NCBI GenBank assembly: GCA_014843695.1
Contig: CM026390.1
Span: 56,532,156 to 56,596,155 of the forward strand
Source: Archivesica marissinica
Taxonomy: Eukaryota > Mollusca > Bivalvia > Venerida > Vesicomyidae
Direction: 5' to 3'
DNA length: 64,000 bases
Shown one piece after another: positions 1 through 10,600 of this stretch. How positions within the stretch are numbered: position 1 is the first letter of the stretch; the number at the start of each line of letters is the position of its first letter. Below the pieces are notes generated by a model, which ran no database searches, was not told where the DNA came from, and saw nothing but the letters and a program-made list of their open reading frames with translations. A program made the position numbers and the translations under genes.

Positions 1-386
1 TGTAAATAGGGTCAACATCTATGCATAATACAACTCGTGTATCTCGAATAACACGATTTATGATACAGATTTACCGCTGTGTCTCAGCCTATGCATATTT
101 ATTTATTGACTAATCTGATTTCAATTATCTCACAACGACAGTATCACACTTGTTAATATGGACGCCAATAATAAACAAACGTCAATTCAGGAATGTGGCT
201 GACCACTATATGAAATCATACTTTCACTTTTTCGAGTACGTAGACCGAAAAACGCTGTTTATTGATTGAAAGTTAGTGATCGAATATTCGGAAGAATTTA
301 TAGTAGCAATGCTAATTACATTTGTATAGGTAAAATGTTTTGGCTTTCTGTGATGTAATGTCACTTTAAATATTACAAAAAAAATT

Positions 387-606
387 GTTTAAACTTTATT
401 TATTTTACAACGATTGCGAAGCAAGTTTTAACAACTTGTATATGTGGTCATTCGTGTGGGAGGAAACCGGAGTACCCGGAGAAAACCCACCTGTCCGATC
501 TGGTGACCACCGTACCATCGCACATACTTCCCTGTCCGAGGATCGAACCTGGGTTGCATTGGTGAGAAGTGAGCACGCTAACTAACCATTGCGCTAATTG
601 GACAGC
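387..606 (-). mobile_element. tRNA-headed SINE, family A
   Basis: Read on the minus strand, a Pol III head (A box around TAGCGCAATGGTTAG, B box GGTTCGATCC) is followed by a central domain containing the complement of GGGAGGAAACCGGAGTACCC and a tail ending in GTTTAAACT-like sequence. Nearly full length. Confidence 0.8.
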
Positions 607-900
607 CAAATATTATAAATAGGTAGTGTTATGTTATGTATGACTAATCCATTGATGGAACATCAGTAGATAACATGCAACAGACCAATTAGTGATCAAT
701 TAATTCAGTACTGTTAGCTAAGTTGAAAGAACTAATGAAATACAGTTTGTTTGGTTCTACACATCTTATACAGCTCACCTGTACAGCAAAGAGATAACCT
801 CACCTACTTGTTTTTCGTCGGGTATCAGGTCACAAAATAATGTATCGTCAATGGTCCATTTTTATGTAGCGTATAGTTAACTTGAGAAAATGGTCTTTAG
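607..900. other. No feature seen
   Basis: AT-rich sequence in the ASH2L intron. No open frame, repeat or RNA gene recognised. Confidence 0.5.
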
Positions 901-1075
901 TGGGCCTGATTTTATTACTTTCTTCCACAGTGCCTGATTATAATTTTATTATAATTGGGCCTGATTTTATTACTTTCTTCCACAGTGCCTGATTATAATT
1001 TTATGATAATTGGGCCTGATTTTATTACTTTCTTCCACAGTGCCTGATTATAATTTTATTATATTGGGCCTGATT
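901..1075 (+). repeat. 55-bp tandem repeat, three copies
   Basis: TGGGCCTGATTTTATTACTT... starts at 901, 956 and 1011, with a partial fourth at 1065. Isolated GGGCCTGATT or GGGCCTAATT words recur to 3200, so this may be the tip of an older repeat. Confidence 0.85.
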
Positions 1076-1130
1076 CAATCATTTTATTCTTGAAAATGAT
1101 CCATCAAACTTCGTTGTCTGGAATTCTGTT

Positions 1131-1366
1131 AACTAGAACAACCTCGAATATGTCGCCTTATCTGGGCAATAATGTTTATATAATGCATATTGTTCTACCC
1201 CTTCGATAATTTGAACACGTCTAACTGGAACTCTCCTGATCACTGGTCCCACAAGATCAACTACTACTTCAATTAAAACCTTAAAGGCTTTGGCTCTAAC
1301 ACAATCAGCCGAGTGCCCACCGGGGCCACATGTCACAGAAAATGTTGACAAATGTTTTCTCACCAT
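1131..1366 (-). CDS. Unrecognised open frame inside the ASH2L intron
   Basis: 77 codons beginning MVRKHLSTFSVTCGPGG and ending KATYSRLF before TAG. Composition looks protein-like (balanced residues, two Cys near the N-terminus, a Val/Ile-rich centre), but I recognise no family and see no convincing acceptor. It could be a terminal exon of a nested gene, a mobile-element remnant, or chance. It is not one of the missing ASH2L exons. Confidence 0.2.
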
Positions 1367-1671
1367 TGACGACTTTGATTGACATCAGTACACACATGTA
1401 TTTTATACATTGTGAAATTGACATTCAATATTCCATCAGCATGTATTAATTAATGATTTTCGCTCAAAGTGGCTTTTTTTATCCATATCTTAAATTGGTA
1501 TCGAACGTAATTATGCAAAAAACAAACATAATATTATTACACACTTATTGAGTTATGTACGGTATCTCAATGTAAACCACCAATTCTGTCTTCTCTTTAT
1601 ACATTCTTCATGAAGCATCATGTTACAACCAAATCATATTGATCTTACCAACTAGCAAGTTAGCAGTGGAA

Positions 1672-1906
1672 GTCGTGATAGTGCAGTGGATGCGCGTTCG
1701 CTTCAGGTGCAAAAGGTCCGGAGTTCGAGCCCCGCTGGAGCCGTTACGATTGTGCCCTTAGGCAAGGCATTTAAATTCCACATTGCCTCTTCTCTCCTTC
1801 ATGGCAATGGATTCCATCAGAAATGAGGTCTCGAGAGTGATTAATATAAGTTGTAAGAACTTGTTTTGCAATCAAGCTAAAATTAGAATAAATTTGTATA
1901 AACTAG
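1672..1906 (+). mobile_element. tRNA-headed SINE, family B
   Basis: Head with A box TAGTGCAGTGGATGCG and B box GTTCGAGCCCC, then a body starting GTTACGATTGTGCCCTTAGG. The 3' tail is GATTAATATAAGTTGTAAGA...AAATTTGTATAAACT. Full length, about 235 bp. Confidence 0.82.
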
Positions 1907-2002
1907 CAAGTAAGCAAAGGACCCGGCAATGGTAGGATACCTAAAAGGAAAGTGACCAATCCATGATATGCTCCTTGTACAAGTAGTTGCTCAAATCTGA
2001 CA

Positions 2003-2235
2003 TTAACCCATTCAACCCCAAGTAACTGACATGGACTGGTCCATGATATTTTTAGACCAATAAATTAATAAGAAAATTGCCGTTTATCAAAATGGGTAAT
2101 TTTATCTTAAAATAGTAATAATTATTACTGGCAAAAAAGTGCAGATCCTGATGAGACGGCTCATTCCGAGCCGGCTCATCTGGATCTACACTTTTCATAA
2201 GCCTATTTAGAGGCCTGTGGTGTTGAAAGGGCTAA
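2003..2235 (+). mobile_element. TTAA-flanked MITE (piggyBac-like), family F
   Basis: Begins TTAACCCATTCAACCCCA and ends TGGTGTTGAAAGGGCTAA. Terminal inverted repeats with CCC..GGG ends at TTAA are the piggyBac signature. The interior hairpin GTGCAGATCCTGATGAGACG / CATCTGGATCTACAC is shared by all copies. Confidence 0.8.
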
Positions 2236-3319
2236 TAAAGCATAATACGGGTAAGCAGTCGACAATCATGGTGACATCTTTAAGAAGTAAGCATTAATTA
2301 TCATGCCCGTTAACTGTTAAATCGTACATTAGTAACATTACCTACTAGATGCAGGCAGACCTGCTGACATGTACCGATTAAAAGTGTCTATATTTAGAAT
2401 GCATAACTGTACATGACATAATGTGTATATTTAAATCATTCATCATTGCATAACATGTTTACAAAAGTAAATATAAAAAACTTATAGCGTCCTCGATATT
2501 CTAATAATTAGTTCGGATTATAATATCAATTTAAGAAACATGATAATGAAACGCAGTCGTATAAACACGAGAGAAGGATATAGGTGTATTGTATAAACCA
2601 GTATACAACAGTAAGCTATTATATGTTTAGGTCAGTTCTAAATAGCATGGGTTACTCCAGACCGACTATCCTTCACTCGAACCACACATGACTCGAATCA
2701 CTATTCACAGGCCCTAGAGTTTGGAGCAACAACGTTTTACTGTATTTAAGTCCTATTGGGCCTGATTACATGATTTTATTCCCATTACTAATAAGTGTTA
2801 ATTGGGCCTAATTTGAATATTTTATCATATTGGGACTAATTTTAACATTATATTATCATTTAATATTATTCAGTCTGATTATGTATACCGGTAGGTAATA
2901 AGCCGAAAACGATCCAATATGTAAAATATTGGACTGTGTGAGATGCGTAGCGCCGTAAACAGTACCAATATTTTACATATTGGATCTGTTTGAAGCTTAT
3001 ATCTTACTTAAAACACACACTTATATAACAAGATCCTACTAATTAAAATTGTTAATTTCGTACATTTACGCGTAGGATTTAATATAATACTCTTGACGGC
3101 CTTTTGACACCAGTCCAATATTAATAATAATGGACTGCAAGTTCAAAGGTATGTTGTCACGATAATGTGTTATGTATTGTTATTGTATTGGGCCTTATTG
3201 TATAATTGTTTATTATGTCTAACTTGGCCATTCTCCATTGCTTTTTGTACAAAACTGTATGTTTTATACAGTACAATAAAATAGTCACAAACAAATAATA
3301 TTCTTATGTTCTTGTTGTA
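2236..3319. other. AT-rich intronic sequence
   Basis: Apart from the 22-bp inverted repeat at 2911-2986 and scattered GGGCCTGATT words, nothing recognised. The ASH2L C-terminal exons were looked for here and not found. Confidence 0.5.
2911..2986. repeat. Perfect 22-bp inverted repeat
   Basis: GATCCAATATGTAAAATATT + GG at 2911-2932 is exactly complementary to 2965-2986, with a 32-base spacer. Confidence 0.9.
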
Positions 3320-3510
3320 GTTTATACAAATTTATTTTAGCTCGATTGCAACTTATATTAATCACTCTCAAAACCTCATTCCTGATGTAATCCATCGCCA
3401 CAAGGGAGAGAGAAGACAACATGGAATTTAAATGCCTTGCCTAAGGGCACAATCATAACGGCTCCAGCGGGGCTCGAACTCCGGACCTTTCGCACCTGAA
3501 GCGATGAAGG
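3320..3510 (-). mobile_element. SINE family B, partial head
   Basis: Minus-strand copy with tail, body and B box (complement GGCTCGAACTCCGG). The A-box end is lost at about 3510. Confidence 0.78.
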
Positions 3511-4424
3511 ATCTGGCTCACATTGTCATGTATGGTAATCACTTGTAACAGATTATATCAAAATTCCCTGTTGTATGACAAAGTTATTTTGCAAACACCG
3601 TTCTTCTATTTTTAGTAACAACCTACTTGGCCTTGAAGCGACAGACCTGGGTGTTAATACCAGAATAAATTGCTAAGTCATACTTACAGACATGTGTCAA
3701 AGAAGTTATTTTAAAATTCCCTATGTGTATCTGTTGTCCCAACCTCCATGTAGAACTGTTGGAGTAGTTTATGTCATAAGTTTCAAAGGAAAAGGAACGG
3801 ACAGACAGCCGACCGCCACAGTGACTCACACCAACACCCAAAACTATATCTGGACTCTGGAGGCAATCCTTCCACAGAGTTTCCATCCCCAATTACAATG
3901 CATTAACAGAATGCAGAGCAATGGATATCCCCTACCAGTTTATGATCACTCAAATAGTGTAACCCCCTGATATATGCTCCAGACCATAAGACAACGACAG
4001 ATGTGATTATTTTGCCAACATCCAAAGCCATTCTGTTAGTCTCTGCTAATCTTCACTATCGTTGATGCAAAATTTATTTGTTCCTTTGAAACATTACTAA
4101 ATTATGAGTAGAATTGTAGTTTTGTAGACAAAAGACTAATGTGGTGAAACTAGGTGCAGTTGTTTTAATGTCAAAGGGGATTATGTCTGTCATAAATAAT
4201 GACAGATTTATGGTTGCTTCATTTCCTCTTACATCCCTGTGTCATTGTCCCTGTGTCATTGTTTTGTGCCACTTCAGACAAGAACATTCCAGAGGCGTAT
4301 CCAGGAACAAATTAAGGGGGTGCTAAGTTAGTAACACCAGCCCCAGGCAGCAAAGCTGGCAAATGATTTGAAGCTAATGAATGAATTTATTTCTTGGGCC
4401 TGGCGTGTATATACTTGTACATAC
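3511..4424. other. Intron after ASH2L exon 12
   Basis: Overlapping open frames of about 90 codons on both strands at 3623-3970. The minus strand also has a GTAAGTAT donor-like site at 3681-3688. Neither frame resembles ASH2L. Probably unannotated interspersed repeat. Confidence 0.4.
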
Positions 4425-4618
4425 CTTATCTTTGAATGTGACAGGGAGAAGGTAGTTGGGGTCTGACGGTTCTGGTAGGTAAATATGGAATCCGATAACA
4501 TCACCCTGCTTGTATGACTTGCTGTACAGTTTAACATTGCTCTGGTGACACTTTGAACCCTTCCGAGACCTCCAGGCGTAACTAAACTTGTCATAGCCAC
4601 ACGGTGCTTGTAAGTTTC
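4425..4618 (-). CDS. ASH2L: ASH2L exon 12: SPRY domain (last exon in window)
   Basis: 194 bases from acceptor GTTATTTCAG to donor GTATGTAC. It begins [20 protein letters not shown], then [21 protein letters not shown] and finally FKDK. The first half follows the family closely. The second half ([12 protein letters not shown], and [10 protein letters not shown]) departs from the vertebrate HQSIGKHYSSGY/LPDTYKDK pattern more than other exons do. Frame and splice sites are intact. The next exon is not found in 1-4424. Confidence 0.95.
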
Positions 4619-7600
4619 CTGAAATAACATTCCACTCAATATGTCTAACTAAAATTTATTCAAAGTCACACGCTTGGGGCCCGAGTACTGGTTGGAATTC
4701 TACAGTGGTTGTCAAATTCTCTCATGTGAGGAAGCTATCCATCTAGCTTGTGGAAGGTCGGTGGTTCTACCTGGGTACACATCCATGCCTGAAACACTGC
4801 TTGGATGGGGCACACAAGATCTTCTTTCACACTGCTCGGATGGGGCAGACAAGATCTTCTTTCACACTGCTCGGACGGGGCACACAAGATCTCTTTCACA
4901 CTGCTCGGATGGGGCAGACAAGATCTTCTTTCACACTGCTCAGATGGGGCAGACAAGATCTTCTTTCACACTGCTCAGACGGGGCAGACAAGATCTTCTT
5001 TCACACTGCTCGGATGGGGCAGACAAGATCTTCTTTCACACTGCTCAGACGGGGCAGACAAGATCTTCTTTCAATGCTCGGATGGGGCAGACAAGATCTT
5101 CTTTCACACTGCTCGGACGGGGCACACAAGATCTCTTTCACACTGCTCGGATGGGGCAGACAAGATCTTCTTTCACACTGCTCAGACGGGGCAGACAAGA
5201 TCTTCTTTCACACTGCTCGGATGGGGCAGACAAGATCTTCTTTCACACTGCTCAGACGGGGCAGACAAGATCTTCTTTCAATGCTCGGATGGGGCAGACA
5301 AGATCTTCTTTCACACTGCTCGGATGGGGCAGTCAAGATCTTCTTTCACAAAGAACAGCTGGAGTCACTGTATCACATAAACTGTCAGTGCGACATTAAC
5401 CAAACAAAAATTTAACATCAACCGCTTGTGAATTTCTTTCTTTTGGGGGGGGGGGGGGGGGGGAGGAGGTGGGGCACATGTCTGTAACCATACATTAATT
5501 TTATTGCAAGTGCTTGTTTAACCTGTTATAAAAATCACATATTCTACTAAAAGAGCTGTTGGTAGACAATGTAGCTGACATTGCTTGTTCATGGTATTCC
5601 CATAAAATGTTTAGCATAATCTATATATATATACAGTATGTATATATATATAGTAACAAGTCGGCCATCTTGGATCCCGTAAAATTATTTCCAAAATGTG
5701 CACCTCAATCATATAGGATAGATTTCATAGGTAACTAATAGCAGTTTGTTTCACACACAAAATAATAGAACAGCTGTGTCAAAACCTGCCAACATTGACA
5801 GTGTGCGTCATTACACCAGTTCTCTGGACATTCTAGTCAAGGCGAGCTCAAATAATTTCAAGAATTGTTTGCTTCAGTGTTAGCCAACTCAGGGTTGTCT
5901 GCGCCACTCCTGTGTGGAAAAAATTGGAATCAATCGCCAATTGGAAAAAAAACTGGAGCCAATTTGAAAAACTTGGAGCCAACTAAGATAGCTGTATAGT
6001 TCACAGATAAATATTTGATAAACAAAGAGTATTGCCTGTAATCACAGGCAGGTGCAACAGTTCTTTGATAGTATAATGGGTGCTGAGCAAAAATTAAAAA
6101 AAGGTTTTTATAGACAGTGGGAACCTTGCACACTAGTAACATACCCAGTTGTTGGGACCAGCCAATCCTAGCAGCGGTGTTATCTGGCATTTCATCAATC
6201 TTTACCTCAAAATACCATGACCCTCTCCGAACACCTGTAAATAAAATACGGTTGCTTGTACATGTACATTAACCGTTTCAACACCACAGACCTCTAAATA
6301 GGCTTACAAAAAGTGTAGATCCAGATGAGCCGGCTCGTGACAGGCCGTCTCATCAGAATCTGCACTTTTTGCAAGTAGTATTACTAATTTTAGAAAAAAA
6401 ATTACCCATTTTGATAAATGCATTGATCCGAATGTAATTTTCTTATTCATTTATTGGTCTAAGAATATCATGGACCAGTCCATGTGAGTTACTTGGTGTT
6501 GAATGGGTTAACACAGCCAACTACAAACATAATAAAACAGGATAATTATGTTCAGATGTTCATGTTATGAAACAGATATTCCCCCTTAATGCTGTTATAG
6601 CATTCAATTCATCAGTGCTTTCATTAACAGCAATTGGACGTAAATTATTTATATTCCCACCGTGAAAATGCTGAAAATGGTATATGTATAAAAAATTAAA
6701 AATAATTCCCAGAAATATTGACAAGAATAAACTGTGTTTTACGTTTTATTTATTGTCGCTACCGGTTGCCCATATGAGCGACGCCTCCTGAAGAGATTAG
6801 TCATTTTAGATTTTTGGAGGATAGTGCAATGATACAGACAGAGACCCATTCCAGAGTCTCCTCTGGTTCTTTTACGTGCATGGTGTATAGCACCGACACG
6901 AGACCTCGGTTTAAAGTCCCAAGAATAAACAATAATTTCAGAAGTATTTGTACTAACAAAATCACTGCTTCATCGAGATCTGCTGATAAGAATTGAAAAT
7001 ACTGCCTATTAGTCAAGATCTTAACCAATCAATTTAGCGGTTAAAAGTGGTTCAGAATATTATTGCCAGCAATCTTTGCGACATGCATTATGACTTAGAC
7101 TGGTTCCGCTAATCATCTAAATTGTAATACTGGTACAGCCTACAAACAATGCTGAGAGCCTGAGACTGGTTCCACGCATCAAGTACATTATACTTGTCCT
7201 TGTCTAGTTACAAATAACTAGGACAGGTAATGCTGGGTTTATTATCTGATCTTAAACAAGAGGGCCATGATTGTCCTATATCGCTCACCTGACTCCATTT
7301 TTTACCTGAGGATCACCATTTTAACAACTTTAAAAGAGCATGGTACACTCATGTTTCAATTAACTTTATTAATGTAGGTAAAACAAAATGAATGAAACAC
7401 ACAACCCACTTCACACAACACTGGACACTTCACAATGTCTCCTAAATGTTCCATATCCATGTAGCTTCACACAACACTGGACACTTCACAATGTCTCCTA
7501 AATGTTCCATATCCATGTAGCTTCACACAACCCACTTCACACAACACTGGACACTTCACAATGTCTCCTACATGTTCCATATCCATGTAGCTTCACACAA

Positions 7601-10600
7601 CCCACTTCACACAACACTGGACACTTCACAATGTCTCCTAAATGTTCCATATCTATGTAGCTTCACACAACCCACTTCACACAACACTGGACACTTCACA
7701 ATGTCTCCTACATGTTCCATATCCATGTACCTTAACACAACCCACTTCACATAACATTGGACACTTCACAATGTCTTCTACATGTTCCATATCCATGTAG
7801 CTTCACACAACCCACTTCACACAACACTCGACACTTCACAATGTCTTCTATATGTTCCATATCCATGTAGCTTCACACAACACTGGACACTTCACAATGT
7901 CTCCTAAATGTTCCATATCCATGTAGCTTCACACAACCCACTTCACACAACACTGGACACTTCACAATGTCTCCTACATGTTCCATATCCATGTAGCTTC
8001 ACACAACCCACTTCACACAACACTGGACACTTCACAATGTCTTCTACATGTTCCATATCCATGTAGCTTCAAAGAGCAACATACGCAAACTATATATTCT
8101 GACAGTGGTTGTATTTGGTGTGACTAGAAACACTTAAACAGGTGCACAATATTATAATCAAACTTGAGAAGGGATATAGGCTGGAGGCATGGTACTGTAT
8201 TTATAGCAAAGGGATAATAGCTCCATTTTGTCTACAAGACACACTAAAAACATCTACACAAGATGATGTGGTGGGCAAGTCTGATTTTAATAGCAAAGCT
8301 CCCTCAAGCGACAGCGGTTAGGGAGCAGCAGCACAAGGTCATCTCATTTTCATCTAAGCAACACTATGGACTATTAGAAACAATCGTGTCCATCACAAGC
8401 AACACTATGGACTATTAGAAACAATTGTGTCCATCACAAGCAACACTATGGACTATTAGAAACAATCGTGTCCATCACAAGCAACACTATGGACTATTAG
8501 AAACAATTGTGTCCATCACAAGCAACACTATGGACTATTAGAAACAATTGTGTCCATCACAAGCAACACTATGGACTATTAGAAACAATTGTGTCCATCA
8601 CAAGCAACACTATGGACTATTAGAAACAATTGTGTCCATCACAAGCAACACTATGGACTATTAGAAACAATTGTGTCCATCACAAGCAACACTATGGACT
8701 ATTAGAAACAATCGTGTCCATCACAAGCAACACTATGGACTATTAGAAACAATCGTGTCCATCACAAGCAACACTATGGACTATTAGAAACAATTGTGTC
8801 CATCACAAGCAACACTATGGACTATTAGAAACAATCGTGTCCATCACAAGCAACACTATGGACTATTAGAAACAATCGTGTCCATCACAAGCAACACTAT
8901 GGACTATTAGAAACAATCGTGTCCATCACAAGCAACACTATGGACTATTAGAAACAATCGTGTCCATCACAAGCAACACTATGGACTATTAGAAACAATC
9001 GTGTCCATCACAAGCAACACTATGGACTATTAGAAACAATCGTGTCCATCACAAGCAACACTATGGACTATTAGAAACAATCGTGTCCATCACAAGCAAC
9101 ACTATGGACTATTAGAAACAATCGTGTCCATCACAAGCAACACTATGGACTATTAGAAACAATTGTGTCCATCACAAGCAACACTATGGACTATTAGAAA
9201 CAATTGTGTCCATCACAAGCAACACTATGGACTATTAGAAACAATTGTGTCCATCACAAGCAACACTATGGACTATTAGAAACAATTGTGTCCATCACAA
9301 GCAACACTACACAACAACACATGGACTATTAGAAACAATTGTGTCCATCACAAGCAACACTATGGACTATTAGAAACAATCGTGTCCATCACAAGCAACA
9401 CTATGGACTATTAGAAACAATCGTGTCCATCACAAGCAACACTATGGACTATTAGAAACAATCGTGTCCATCACAAGCAACACTATGGACTATTAGAAAC
9501 AATCGTGTCCATCACAAGCAACACTATGGACTATTAGAAACAATCGTGTCCATCACAAGCAACACTATGGACTATTAGAAACAATTGTGTCCATCACAAG
9601 CAACACTATGGACTATTAGAAACAATCGTGTCCATCACAATTATATTGCTGCTGTCAGATCATCACGTTAAATACGGTAGACGCTTATATTTAACACTCC
9701 CCTGCATCAATTTTAATTTCCAAGCATCTGACTTTCGCTAACGTACCTAAACAAGGTAATAGGTATGTAAAAGGCGAATTGAGACTTAAAAAGAATTTAA
9801 AATAACACATCTCATTTTTCCCCATAAAGTTTTTGGGAATGGCACAAATTGCTCGGGTCAGACGGCAACGGCGAACATTTAATCTTCTACTTTAACCCTT
9901 TCCTTTATAGAGATTTAGGTTAATGTACTATTATATCTCCATACAAACGACAGCCATTTAGCTATCATGTAGTGGATAAGTAGTTTCCATATCTATCCCA
10001 CCTCCATAGATATTACTGGGACTACATGAGATTCTGGCCTTTATTATGAACATTGGTTTGGCTACTACATTGTCAATGTATGTCGTATTGGTAATGGCGT
10101 CAAGAGGTGCTTCTATGAGGGAAAGGGTTTATGAACATTGGTTTGGCTACTACATTGTCAATGTATGTGGTATTGGTAATGGCGTCAAGAGGTGCTTCTA
10201 TGGGGAAAGGGTTTATGAACATTGGTTTGGCTACTACATGTACATTGTCAATGTATGTGGTATTGGTAATGGTGTCAAGAGGTGCTTCTATGGGGGAAAG
10301 GGTTTATGAACATTGGTTTGGCTACTACATGTACATTGTCAATGTATGTGGTATTGGTAATGGTGTCAAGAGGTGCTGTGCTCTATGGGGGAAAGGGTTT
10401 ATGAACATTGGTTTGGCTACTACATGTACATTGTCAATGTATGTGGTAATGGTGTCAAGAGGTGCTGTGCTCTAAGGGGGAAAGGGTTTATGAACATTGG
10501 TTTGGCTACTACATGTACATTGTCAATGTATGTGGTATTGGTAATGGTGTCAAGAGGTGCTGTGCTCTATGGGGGAAAGGGTTTATGAACATTGGTTTGG

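Noticed and set aside
3623..3970. Coding exon on either strand
   Set aside because: Frames of similar length overlap on both strands, no homology to ASH2L, and a donor-like GTAAGTAT without a partner acceptor.
4674..5415. Open frames in all three plus frames rich in [18 protein letters not shown]
   Set aside because: Same effect from the 35-bp minisatellite within repeat E.
5627..5651. TATA-box promoter
   Set aside because: A (TA)n microsatellite with internal symmetry; no gene start nearby on either strand.
8356..9641. CRISPR-like regular array
   Set aside because: No distinct spacers: the whole 41-bp unit repeats, and the genomic context is eukaryotic.
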